Counted from the first letter of the stretch, positions 1 to 6,818 are shown. The stretch is 6,951 nt of DNA from an uncultured Erysipelotrichaceae bacterium (GCA_937874965.1 CALNCD010000028.1:1-6951), one strand, 5' to 3'. Numbers and translations are program-made. Notes: a model not told the origin generated them from the sequence alone.

Positions 1-688
1 ATGGGAATTTTAGTGAGTTATCTGCAAGACAAGCCTTATTATGCGGGTAAACGGATTTTAATCAGCGCTGGCCCAACCATTGAACCTTTGGATCCTGTCC
101 GGTTTATTTCGAACCATTCCAGCGGAAAGATGGGATATGCTCTTGCGAAAATAGCGCAACAGTACGGGGCTGAAGTCACCTTAGTCAGTGGACCGACTTC
201 TTTGAGACGGCCTGATGCTGTGACCTTCTATGGTGTTCAGACGGCAAATGAGATGAAGGAGGTTCTCGAGCGGGAATTATCTGATTATGGCTGCAGCCGT
301 TTCTGATTATCGGCCTGTTTTTCGAGACACGCAAAAAATAAAAAAGCAAGCCGGCCATCAGGATATCGTTCTTGAACTTACTGAGAATCCGGATATTCTG
401 GCAGAATTGGGTCGGCGGAAAAAACAGCAAGTCATCTGTGGATTTGCCATGGAAACGGATAATGTGCTGGCTAATGCCAAGCGAAAACTATTGGAAAAGA
501 AGTGTGATTACCTGGTTCTGAATGACTTGAATGATTCGGATGCCGGTTTTCAAAAAGATACGAATAAAGTAACGGTATTGTCAAAGGCGGAGTCAATCGC
601 ATTTCCGGTTCTCAGCAAGGAAGAAACCGCTCAAGCAATTCTAAAAACACTGATAGGAGAAAATACAGATGAATTTACTGGCCGTTGA
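1..688 (+). pseudogene. coaBC: Phosphopantothenate-cysteine ligase (CoaB domain of a CoaBC-type protein), frameshifted; 5' end may lie outside the window
   Basis: CoaB joins cysteine to 4'-phosphopantothenate using CTP, in the second step of CoA synthesis from pantothenate. The first frame (1-306) carries the nucleotide-binding N-terminal half of the ligase domain: GPT at residues 24-26 and SNHSSGKMG at 37-45. It then runs out of frame into an unrelated tail (SDYGCSRF) and a stop. The second half continues one frame over, from about 278 to 688. It has MAAAVSDYRP, KIKKQ, GFAMET and the ND...GF..DTNKV segment, all in family order. Known CoaB proteins have about four or five more residues between the EMKEVLERE and YLIMAAAV segments, so a small deletion of 2 mod 3 bases fits better than a single extra base. 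The sequence type is that of the CoaBC C-terminal domain. The ATG at position 1 may therefore be an internal methionine of a fused CoaBC whose flavoprotein (CoaC) half lies upstream, but a stand-alone CoaB cannot be excluded. A sequencing or assembly error could also explain the break. Confidence 0.85.
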
Positions 689-1445
689 TATAGGAAATAC
701 GAATATAACCCTTGGCATTTTTGAAAATGATACCCTGAAGGCAATCTACCGATTAACAACAGCTCAGAAACGGACCACTGATGAGTACGGCTTACTTATT
801 CTTCAATTCCTGCGACAAGAATTAATGGAAGCAACAACTATTAATGATGTTATTATTTCAAGTGTTGTTCCTCAGGTCATGCATACCTTTATCAATGCGA
901 TAAAGCGGTATTTGCATCATGATCCGCTTCTTGTAGAACCGGGAATCAAGACCGGCATCTCAATTCGCATCGAAAATCCCAAGGAGCTCGGTGCAGATCG
1001 GCTGGTTCTCGCTGCAGGAACTCGGGTGGTCTACGCGCGTGATGCATTGGTTATTGATTTTGGCACTGCCACAACCTTTGACATTGTCACAGCAAAGGGT
1101 GAATACCGAGGAGGAAGCATCGCGCCGGGATTAGTAATTACTTCGGAGGCCTTGTCTACCAGGACTGCAAAACTGCCTGAAGTCGGCATCGTTGCGGTTC
1201 AAAATCCGATTGCAACAAATACGATTGATGCCATGCAGTCTGGGCTGTTTTTTGGTTATCTAGGGTTGGTCAAGGAGATTATTCTTGCGATCAAGCAAAG
1301 CTATGGATCAGAATTATTCGTCGTCGCAACCGGTGGTCTCGGGCATTTCATCACAGAACATTGCGATTTAATTGAAGTCTATGATCCAACGCTTATTTTC
1401 TCCGGTCTGTATGAAATCTATGACAGAAACAGAGGAAGCCGCTGA
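669..1445 (+). CDS. coaX: Type III pantothenate kinase CoaX
   Basis: Cytosolic kinase that phosphorylates pantothenate to 4'-phosphopantothenate, the first step of CoA synthesis. The 258-residue length is normal for the family. Visible family motifs are the N-terminal phosphate loop DIGNTN (residues 7-12), the pantothenate-site GADR (108-111), DFGTATT (130-136) with its conserved Asp, GGSIAPG (148-154), and the SRTAKLPEV-like stretch (STRTAKLPEV, 163-172). The usual GADRxVN motif reads GADRLVL here, so the Asn that commonly follows is Leu; otherwise the enzyme looks intact. The start ATG at 669 has AGGAGA at 655-660, 8 nt upstream. The gene overlaps the last 20 nt of the broken coaB frame, which indicates co-transcription and possibly translational coupling. 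CoaX makes the substrate that CoaB uses, so the pair is functionally linked. Confidence 0.95.
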   Translation: MNLLAVDIGNTNITLGIFENDTLKAIYRLTTAQKRTTDEYGLLILQFLRQELMEATTINDVIISSVVPQVMHTFINAIKRYLHHDPLLVEPGIKTGISIRIENPKELGADRLVLAAGTRVVYARDALVIDFGTATTFDIVTAKGEYRGGSIAPGLVITSEALSTRTAKLPEVGIVAVQNPIATNTIDAMQSGLFFGYLGLVKEIILAIKQSYGSELFVVATGGLGHFITEHCDLIEVYDPTLIFSGLYEIYDRNRGSR

Positions 1446-1476
1446 CGCTATTATGGATAGAAGGCAGGTATTCTGG

Positions 1477-1518
1477 AAAAAACAATCACCCGATAGGCAA
1501 ACCTTATCGGGTGATTTT
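1477..1518. terminator. Bidirectional Rho-independent terminator between coaX and the LysR-type gene
   Basis: A perfect 12-bp inverted repeat, AATCACCCGATA at 1484-1495 and TATCGGGTGATT at 1505-1516, can extend inward by a G-U and a G-C pair to leave a 5-nt loop. On the plus strand it is followed by T residues (stem-end TT plus 1517-1518), ending coaX transcription. On the minus strand the A-run at 1477-1482 gives six U residues just past the stem, ending the convergent regulator transcript. Confidence 0.93.
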
Positions 1519-1568
1519 ATACTGTAGTGTCAGTGTTTTGAAAGTGTATACTTACCAATTCTTATAAT

Positions 1569-2489
1569 TCAGGTGTTATAGAAAAAATCAACTTTATGGT
1601 TATTGAAGTAACGAATGATTGAAGTAAGTATAAAAAGCTCAACTGGTTTGTGGTCGCGTACCTTCCGATAGCAAAGAATTATTTCCCAGTAAATTGGATT
1701 TCTGAAGGGTATCTCGATAATTCCTTTCATATTGAACATTGTCTTTGAAGGACGTGGGAGAATAGTGATGATATCAGTATTTTTGATTTGGCGAAAAATA
1801 TGCTCAGAGAGAGTTGAAGTATCAATGATCCTTGGTAAAACATTCTCATCAGCCAACTTATTGGTCACAAGGTGATGAACACCAAAGGATTTGTCTAGAT
1901 TGATCAGATGAGTATTGTTTAAGTCGCTCCAATCGAGAAATTTATTGGCGGCTAAAGGATTACATTTATCCATGAAGGCAACTAGAGTATCGCTATATAA
2001 TAGTTCCTGTTCAAAAATTTCTGAATCTAAAGTAACTGGTTTGAGGAGGACAGCATAATCAAGTTTGCGCTCATGCATCATTGTTTCTAAAGATGATGAT
2101 CCTTCTTCGAGCACCATAATATCGATTCCTGGATTTTCGACTTTTGTTTCATTAAGAAAATCAGTAAACAGAAAACTAATTACCACAGGTGGAATTCCAA
2201 GTATGATTGTTCCATGATTAATCTTGGAGTAGTAGGAAATCATGTTGTTAAGCTGTTTGTAGTGCGCAAGTATTGTTTTTCCTTCATTGTAAATTGATTC
2301 TCCGATTGTGGTGAGGCCTGTCAGCCTGCCATTTTTTTTGTTGAAAATGACGATGTTTAGTCGCCGTTCCAATTCTTTAATCATTTTGCTCAATGCGGGT
2401 TGCGAAATGTACAGAGAACGAGCAGCGGTAGTCAGATTGAACTGGTTTTCGACAATCGCAACGATATACTCAAGCCTGATATTATCCAT
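1569..2489 (-). CDS. LysR-type transcriptional regulator, probable activator of the divergent CoA-transferase operon
   Basis: A 306-residue DNA-binding protein of the LysR family, of standard length. The N-terminal winged helix-turn-helix lies at about residues 1-65; the recognition-helix segment NLTTAARSLYISQPALSKMIKELE (in two parts, about 18-41) is close to the family signature. The remainder (about 90-295) fits the two-lobed effector-binding domain, although no ligand can be read from it. The start ATG (2487-2489 on the minus strand) is preceded by AGGTGA (complement of 2494-2499), with a short 4-nt gap. The gene is divergent from the ato-like operon, and two LysR-type boxes lie in the shared control region, so that operon is the natural target. 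The inducer is probably a short-chain hydroxy or keto acid or its CoA ester (inference). The gene ends about 50 nt from the shared terminator. Confidence 0.9.
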   Translation of the reverse strand: MDNIRLEYIVAIVENQFNLTTAARSLYISQPALSKMIKELERRLNIVIFNKKNGRLTGLTTIGESIYNEGKTILAHYKQLNNMISYYSKINHGTIILGIPPVVISFLFTDFLNETKVENPGIDIMVLEEGSSSLETMMHERKLDYAVLLKPVTLDSEIFEQELLYSDTLVAFMDKCNPLAANKFLDWSDLNNTHLINLDKSFGVHHLVTNKLADENVLPRIIDTSTLSEHIFRQIKNTDIITILPRPSKTMFNMKGIIEIPFRNPIYWEIILCYRKVRDHKPVELFILTSIIRYFNNHKVDFFYNT

Positions 2490-2513
2490 GGGATCACCTG
2501 TATTTCTGAATAT

Positions 2514-2522
2514 ATTATAACA
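2514..2522 (-). promoter_or_regulatory. Extended -10 promoter of the LysR-type gene
   Basis: On the minus strand the sequence reads TGTTATAAT, an exact extended -10 element (TGn followed by consensus TATAAT at 2519-2514). No good -35 hexamer sits at the 17-nt position, where there is only an A-run. This is typical of promoters that depend on the extended -10. The predicted start near 2507 would give a leader of roughly 18 nt holding the AGGTGA ribosome binding site. Confidence 0.7.
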
Positions 2523-2601
2523 CCACTATGAACATTTTTTTTACAAACACATCTTCTCGCTAAACGAAGGATCTACAAGTATAGCGTTTTTTTAATTAGG
2601 T

Positions 2602-2616
2602 ATAACCTGAAGTTAT
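2602..2616. promoter_or_regulatory. LysR-type box, distal (recognition) site
   Basis: ATAAC-N5-GTTAT is a perfect 5-5-5 inverted repeat containing T-N11-A (T2603, A2615), the classic LysR-family recognition pattern. Its centre (2609) lies about 64 bp upstream of the predicted operon start near 2673. That is the usual place for the tight-binding, inducer-independent site of LysR-type regulators. Confidence 0.75.
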
Positions 2617-2622
2617 GAAAGT

Positions 2623-2637
2623 ATGACATATATGTAT
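2623..2637. promoter_or_regulatory. LysR-type box, proximal (activation) site
   Basis: ATGAC-N5-TGTAT repeats the distal box imperfectly (left arm 4 of 5, right arm 3 of 5) and again has T-N11-A (T2624, A2636). The centre-to-centre distance to the distal box is 21 bp, two helical turns, so a regulator tetramer could bind both on one DNA face. It abuts the predicted -35 region, as activation sites of this family do. It also contains the self-complementary ACATATATGT (2626-2635). Confidence 0.55.
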
Positions 2638-2666
2638 TAGACCGTTGAAAAAGCATCATACATAAT
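2637..2666 (+). promoter_or_regulatory. Predicted activator-dependent sigma-A promoter of the atoD operon
   Basis: CATAAT (2661-2666) is a one-mismatch -10 hexamer. The -35 at the matching place (TTAGAC, 2637-2642, 18-nt spacer) is poor, as expected where an activator recruits polymerase. Start would fall near 2673. The choice rests partly on its fit with the spacing of the two LysR-type boxes; other AT-rich -10 candidates exist nearby. Confidence 0.5.
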
Positions 2667-2671
2667 TTACC

Positions 2672-2685
2672 TGTAAGCGTTAACA
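2672..2685. promoter_or_regulatory. Catabolite-responsive element (cre) for CcpA
   Basis: TGTAAGCGTTAACA matches the Bacillota cre consensus TGNAANCGNTNNCA at every fixed position. It covers the predicted transcription start (centre about +6), a location from which CcpA with phosphorylated HPr represses by blocking polymerase. This predicts that the operon is off during growth on preferred sugars. CcpA itself is not in the window. Confidence 0.85.
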
Positions 2686-2689
2686 TCAT

Positions 2690-2714
2690 TGAAGAGGTGC
2701 ACATCTTCATGAAG
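2690..2714. repeat. Overlapping palindromes in the operon leader
   Basis: A near-perfect 20-bp palindrome (2690-2709, one mismatched pair, core GTGCAC) overlaps a perfect 10-bp palindrome CTTCATGAAG (2705-2714). The shared TCTTC arm could pair with either the upstream GAAGA or the downstream GAAG. It lies about 17-40 nt into the predicted mRNA and ends 20 nt before the ribosome binding site. It may be an operator for another dimeric regulator, an mRNA hairpin, or chance. Confidence 0.4.
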
Positions 2715-2745
2715 CTTATTAGGATATTGAAATGGAGGGTTTCAA

Positions 2746-3405
2746 ATGGATAAGGTTAAAACAATTGAAGAAGCAATTGCAAATATTCATGATGGCCAGA
2801 CGATAATGATTGGTGGTTTTGGAGGAAATGGTTCACCCCATTCATTAATTGAGGCACTGATTGCGAAGGGCGTGAAAGATTTGACTATTATTTGCAATGA
2901 TGCAGGTAATCCCAATTTTGGAGTGGGTCGCTTTTTTAAGGAGAAACGAGTCAAAAAGCTTTATGCATCATTTATCGGGGCTAACCCTGAGGCGTGTGAA
3001 GATTTAGCTAACGGTGAGTTTGAAGTGGTTTTGATTCCTCAGGGAACGCTGGCAGAATCTATTAGAGCGGGTGGTGCGGGATTGGGAGGAATCCTCACTA
3101 AAACTGGTATAGGGACACTTGTGTCTGAGGGAAAGCAGAAAATTAATATTAAGGGAGAAGATTACTTGGTCGAGGAAGCTATTCATGCGGATGTCGCATT
3201 AATTTACGCAGCTAAAGTTGACCGGATCGGAAATGTATCTTACCATGGTTCGTCTAGAGCACATTCACCTAGTATGGCAATGGCGGCAGATTACGTTGTC
3301 GTTGAAGCAAAAGAGATTGTTGAGGTAGGAGAAATTAATCCTGATAATGTCCATACACAATCAGTGTTTATCAATAGTATTGTCTTGAAAGGTGAACAAA
3401 AATGA
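2746..3405 (+). CDS. atoD: Acetate/acetoacetate-type CoA-transferase, alpha subunit
   Basis: First gene of the operon. With the beta subunit it forms a cytosolic family I (3-oxoacid) CoA-transferase, moving CoA between acyl-CoA and short-chain acids such as acetoacetate, acetate or butyrate. The 219-residue length matches AtoD, ScoA and CtfA. Residues 16-31 fit the family signature of the alpha subunit exactly (Asp16-Gly17, then GGF at 23-25, then Gly29-Ser-Pro31). Further family stretches are LIPQGTLAESIRAGGAGLGG and TKTGIGTLV in mid-protein and AADYVVVEA near the end. The start ATG is preceded by GGAGGG (2734-2739) with a 6-nt gap. The stop overlaps the next start (ATGA), so the two subunits are likely coupled in translation, consistent with a fixed subunit ratio. 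Exact substrate preference cannot be read from the sequence. Confidence 0.93.
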   Translation: MDKVKTIEEAIANIHDGQTIMIGGFGGNGSPHSLIEALIAKGVKDLTIICNDAGNPNFGVGRFFKEKRVKKLYASFIGANPEACEDLANGEFEVVLIPQGTLAESIRAGGAGLGGILTKTGIGTLVSEGKQKINIKGEDYLVEEAIHADVALIYAAKVDRIGNVSYHGSSRAHSPSMAMAADYVVVEAKEIVEVGEINPDNVHTQSVFINSIVLKGEQK

Positions 3406-4121
3406 AAATGAATAAAGAACAGGCTACAAAATTTATTGCCAAACGGATTGCCGCTGAACTTAAAAGCGGAACGCTTGTTAACCTAGGTGTTGGGATTCCA
3501 ACACTAGTTTCTGATTTTGTTGGTCCAGAAAGAGATATTCAAATGCATGGAGAAAATGGAGTTATCGGTGTAGGTAACGCAGCATTTGAAGTAATTAATA
3601 ATACAAGCAAAGGAATCAGTAAAGCGGAAGAAATTGACGAAGATGTCATTAATTCTGGGGCAGGAACTACAGCAGTTGAGCCAGGTGCATCTTTTTTCGA
3701 TAGTGCTACCTCATTTGCAATTATCCGTGGAGGACATGTTGATGTGACAGTTTTGGGGACAATGGAAGTTGCAGAAAACGGTGATATTGCCAACTATATG
3801 ATTCCAGGAAAACGAGTAGCTGGAATGGGTGGTGCTATGGACCTTTGCGTCGGTGCCAAGAAAGTTATTGTCGCAACGTTCCATACCCAGGGAAGTCGAT
3901 CAAAATTGTTAAGAAAATGCACACTACCTTTGACAGCGTCAAAAGCTGTCAATACAGTTGTTACAGAATTAGGTGTCTTTGATGTTACTGAACAGGGTTT
4001 CACAATCCGTGAATACAATCCGGCGTATACATTTGAAGAAATCCAAGCTGCGACCAATGCATCATTATTTATTCCGGAGACAGTGAAACCAGTCGATAGT
4101 GTTTATTATGAGAACTTATAA
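3402..4121 (+). CDS. atoA: Acetate/acetoacetate-type CoA-transferase, beta subunit
   Basis: Catalytic subunit partner of the preceding gene. The family mechanism uses a Glu in an SENG motif that forms a glutamyl-CoA thioester; here the motif reads MHGENGVIG, with Glu51 kept but Ser replaced by Gly. Other conserved blocks are VNLGVGIPTLV (26-36), FDSATSFAIIRGGHVDVTVLG, NYMIPGKRVAGMGGAMDLCVGAKKVI (in two parts) and the KCTLPLTA segment. At 239 residues it is about 20 longer than AtoA, ScoB or CtfB, mainly through a C-terminal tail after the usual end (ETVKPVDSVYYENL). The ATG at 3402 is chosen because AAAGGTGA (3387-3394) lies 7 nt upstream; the in-frame ATG at 3408 would be 13 nt away. The start overlaps the atoD stop by 4 nt. 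The enzyme is expected to be active. Confidence 0.93.
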   Translation: MKMNKEQATKFIAKRIAAELKSGTLVNLGVGIPTLVSDFVGPERDIQMHGENGVIGVGNAAFEVINNTSKGISKAEEIDEDVINSGAGTTAVEPGASFFDSATSFAIIRGGHVDVTVLGTMEVAENGDIANYMIPGKRVAGMGGAMDLCVGAKKVIVATFHTQGSRSKLLRKCTLPLTASKAVNTVVTELGVFDVTEQGFTIREYNPAYTFEEIQAATNASLFIPETVKPVDSVYYENL

Positions 4122-4133
4122 CAAGGAGGAACG

Positions 4134-5375
4134 ATGAAAAGAGTAGTAATTACTAGTGCCGCCAGGACTCCCGTTGGGGCATTTTTGGGAGGTCTAAAAA
4201 CAATACCGGCGCAGAAGCTTGCAGAAATTGCTGGTGCTGAAGCAATTAAACGGGCAAATATTGATAAATCAGAAATTAAAGAGGTTGTTTTAGGTCATGT
4301 TATTTCATCTGCAGATTGTGGAAACATTGGCCGTTATGTAGGGTTGGCCTTGGGTTTGAACAATGAATCAACGGGGATGACCGTGAATCGAATTTGTGGA
4401 TCAGGGTTACAAGCATTGATTAGCGCAACTCAGGAAATTCAGCTGACGGACAAGGATGTTATTTTAACTGGTGGCGCTGAATCATTATCCCGTATTCCTT
4501 ATTACCTTCCTCTTAGTGCCAGATATCAAGGTTTCACTCTGGGTAATTCAGTTTTATATGATTCTGACAACGAACATCACAAGAACTCTCAGCCTCGTGA
4601 TCTATATGGTGATATCAATCATATGGGGGATACTGCTGAGAATGTTGCACAAAAATTTGGAATCACCCGTGAACAGCAAGACGAGTTTGCTCTTCATAGC
4701 CAGAGAAAAGCACAGGCAGCAATCGAAAGTGGAAGAATGGCGCAGGAAATTATACCGGTGGAAGTGCCTGGCCGTAAAGGAACTGTCACTATTGTTGATA
4801 CTGATGAACATCCACGATTTAACGTTACTCTGGAAACCTTGGCAAAAATCAGACCGGCATTTAAGAGAGAGGGAGGAACCGTAACTGCTGGAAACTCTTC
4901 TGGGGTAAATGATGGTGCGGCTGCCTTGGTCGTCATGTCCGAGGAAAAGTCCAAAGAACTAAATAGTCCGGCTATGGCAATTGTTGTTGACTATGCTGTT
5001 GAAGGGGTGGATCCTAGACTAATGGGACTTGGACCAGTCCCAGCAATTAAGAAGGTGCTGGCGAAGAATAATCTGGCACTTGAGGACATTGACTTTCTTG
5101 AAATAAATGAAGCATTTTCTGCACAGATGCTGGGGTGTTTAAAAGAGTTAGGAAATGGACCTGGAACAGATTTATATAAACGTGTGAATGTCAATGGTGG
5201 TGCGGTTGCCCTAGGCCATCCTTTGGGGATGAGTGGAGCTAGAATATTAGTTACTTTGTGTTATCAGTTTGAGAATAATCATGATGCACGCTATGCAATT
5301 GGTAGTGCTTGTATTGGTGGCGGACAAGGAATTGCTGTATTGCTAGAAAACCCGCATTATCAAAGAGATTGCTGA
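4134..5375 (+). CDS. atoB: Acetyl-CoA acetyltransferase (thiolase)
   Basis: Reversible cytosolic enzyme that cleaves acetoacetyl-CoA with CoA to two acetyl-CoA, or condenses them. All catalytic features are present: nucleophile Cys88 in NRICGSG, NEAF at 325-328, GGAVALGHPLG with His362, and the second active-site Cys393 in CIGGGQG. The pattern is that of short-chain, acetoacetyl-CoA-specific thiolases rather than FadA-type beta-oxidation enzymes (inference). The 413-residue length is about 20 above the usual 390-395. The extra residues lie mostly in a polar stretch around 135-160 and near 338-348, both in loop regions outside the catalytic motifs. AAGGAGGA (4123-4130) lies close before the ATG, and the gap from the atoA stop is only 12 nt, so it belongs to the same operon. 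It supplies the final step after CoA transfer. Confidence 0.95.
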   Translation: MKRVVITSAARTPVGAFLGGLKTIPAQKLAEIAGAEAIKRANIDKSEIKEVVLGHVISSADCGNIGRYVGLALGLNNESTGMTVNRICGSGLQALISATQEIQLTDKDVILTGGAESLSRIPYYLPLSARYQGFTLGNSVLYDSDNEHHKNSQPRDLYGDINHMGDTAENVAQKFGITREQQDEFALHSQRKAQAAIESGRMAQEIIPVEVPGRKGTVTIVDTDEHPRFNVTLETLAKIRPAFKREGGTVTAGNSSGVNDGAAALVVMSEEKSKELNSPAMAIVVDYAVEGVDPRLMGLGPVPAIKKVLAKNNLALEDIDFLEINEAFSAQMLGCLKELGNGPGTDLYKRVNVNGGAVALGHPLGMSGARILVTLCYQFENNHDARYAIGSACIGGGQGIAVLLENPHYQRDC

Positions 5376-5477
5376 TGATTGATCAGTACATAGAACATCA
5401 TGATAATTACGAATGTTGCACAAGAAGTTGGTTTCACCATTGCAGTGGCAGATGGGATGAGATAAGGAGAAGGTAAT

Positions 5478-6800
5478 ATGGAGATACTTGGTTTAATTGG
5501 AATCGCAATCTCGATTATTGTATTGATTTATTTGGCAGTAAAGGGTGTTAATGTGGTTATTGCAGCACCCATTGCAGCAATTATTATTATCATCAGCAAT
5601 AGAATGGACTTTTTTCCTTCACTGATCGGAACAGAAAATTCATACTTAACTGGTGTAACCTCATATATTGTTAGCTTATTTGCAGTCTTTTTTCTTGGGG
5701 CAATTTTTGCAAAACTGATTGATACAAGCGGTGCAGCTTTATCAATTTCGCAGAAAGTACTTCATTACATCGGAACCGATAGCCCTTATGCAGTGTTGAT
5801 AGCTATCTATTTGATTACGGCCTTCTTGACTTATGGCGGTGTCAGTTTATTTATTGTTGTTTTCGTATTAACGCCACTGGCAAAACCGCTGTTTAAGAAG
5901 TTAAATATTGCCTGGAATATTGCCCCGTTGCCGATGGTGCTTGGATTTGGAACATTCACAATGACGATGTTACCAGGAACCCCGGCAGCGCAGAATGTTA
6001 TCCCTACTCAGTACTTGGGGACTACACTGACAGCAGCGCCTGTTTTAGGAATAATCGGTAGTATCGTTGCAATTATCACCAGTCTTTGGTATATGAAATA
6101 TGTGCTTAAAAAGAGCATGAAGAAAGGTGAAAATTTCTCAACGTATTCATCCGGTGAGGATATCGTAGAGCGAGATATTGAGCAAATTCCTTCATTTGCA
6201 CGCAGCGTTTCACCGTTATTATTACTGATTTTCAGTATTCTTGTTGGAAGTTTCTTTAAGGTGAATAATATTCTATTAATTGGTTTGGTTATCGCAATTA
6301 TACTATCGATAGTTCTTTTTAGAAATTATATTAAGAATTTAAAGGGAAATCTAAATACAGCGGCAACCAGTTCTGTTAATACAATATTTGTTACTGCAGC
6401 AGTTGTTGGATTTGGTGCTGTTGTAACCAATGCGCCTGGGTTTGAAAGTATAAAATCAGCTCTGTTGAGTATACCAGGGAATCCACTAATCAGTTTAGCG
6501 GTTGCAGCCTCATTGTTCGGATTAATTACTGGCTCTGCATCAGGAACGATTCCAATTGTCCTGAAAGCATTTGCGAATGACTACCTAGCAATGGGTATTG
6601 CTCCGGAAGTTATTCACCGTGTGACCTCAATGTCGTCTGCCTGGCTAACCAACATGCCTCATTCTGGGGTTGTACTAACAATTTTTTCAGTAACAGGGTT
6701 GAATCACAAGAATGGATTAAAATACATTACTCTTGGGTTTATTGTATCGAATCTATCAGCTTTGATTGTTGTGCTTATAGCAGCAATGCTGCTTTACTAA
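5478..6800 (+). CDS. GntP-family permease, probable 3-hydroxybutyrate/acetoacetate importer
   Basis: A 440-residue, very hydrophobic inner-membrane protein with roughly a dozen membrane segments (for example about 2-20, 26-40, 60-80, 104-132, 150-163, 185-206, 243-260, 265-281, 301-317, 335-353, 395-407 and 416-439) and a charged cytoplasmic-type loop at 211-240. Polar motifs inside or between helices are TYGGVSLFI (118-126), LPGTPAAQNVIPT (165-177), GSASGTIPI (352-360) and NMPHSG (392-397), in the arrangement of the GntP gluconate/organic acid:H+ symporter family. It is not AtoE-like. A GntP-family permease beside CoA-transferase genes also occurs in Bacillus subtilis (yxjC-scoA-scoB), where a 3-hydroxybutyrate role is proposed. 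The start is supported by AAGGAG (5464-5469) at 8 nt. A 102-nt spacer separates it from the thiolase without any visible terminator. Substrate is inferred from neighbours only. Confidence 0.82.
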   Translation: MEILGLIGIAISIIVLIYLAVKGVNVVIAAPIAAIIIIISNRMDFFPSLIGTENSYLTGVTSYIVSLFAVFFLGAIFAKLIDTSGAALSISQKVLHYIGTDSPYAVLIAIYLITAFLTYGGVSLFIVVFVLTPLAKPLFKKLNIAWNIAPLPMVLGFGTFTMTMLPGTPAAQNVIPTQYLGTTLTAAPVLGIIGSIVAIITSLWYMKYVLKKSMKKGENFSTYSSGEDIVERDIEQIPSFARSVSPLLLLIFSILVGSFFKVNNILLIGLVIAIILSIVLFRNYIKNLKGNLNTAATSSVNTIFVTAAVVGFGAVVTNAPGFESIKSALLSIPGNPLISLAVAASLFGLITGSASGTIPIVLKAFANDYLAMGIAPEVIHRVTSMSSAWLTNMPHSGVVLTIFSVTGLNHKNGLKYITLGFIVSNLSALIVVLIAAMLLY

Positions 6801-6818
6801 ATGGAAAAGGAGAGAAAA

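Noticed and set aside
255..300. Programmed +1 frameshift in coaB
   Set aside because: No slippery codon plus stop or pause signal is visible, and the join also lacks four to five residues of the family, which ribosomal frameshifting would not explain.
2308..2520. 70-codon plus-strand frame over the regulator start and promoter
   Set aside because: It is antisense to the conserved helix-turn-helix coding region and has no family resemblance.
2560..2597. CGCTA...TAGCG inverted repeat followed by seven T residues, looking like a terminator
   Set aside because: The stem is only 5 bp with a 19-nt loop, and no gene or transcript on the plus strand is expected to end there; it is most likely chance in AT-rich promoter DNA.
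2645..2666. TTGAAA at 2645-2650 as -35 for the CATAAT -10
   Set aside because: The spacer would be only 10 nt, too short for sigma-A recognition.
3539..4057. Two minus-strand open frames of 84 and 87 codons inside atoA
   Set aside because: They are antisense to an intact conserved gene, without recognisable motifs or good ribosome binding sites.
4471..4884. 137-codon open frame on the plus strand inside the thiolase gene
   Set aside because: It overlaps an intact thiolase with all motifs, has no family features and lies in a shifted frame.
6801..6818. Upstream in-frame ATG for the dehydrogenase
   Set aside because: It would place the strong AAAAGGAGA ribosome binding site inside the coding region and add six residues before the usual family start.
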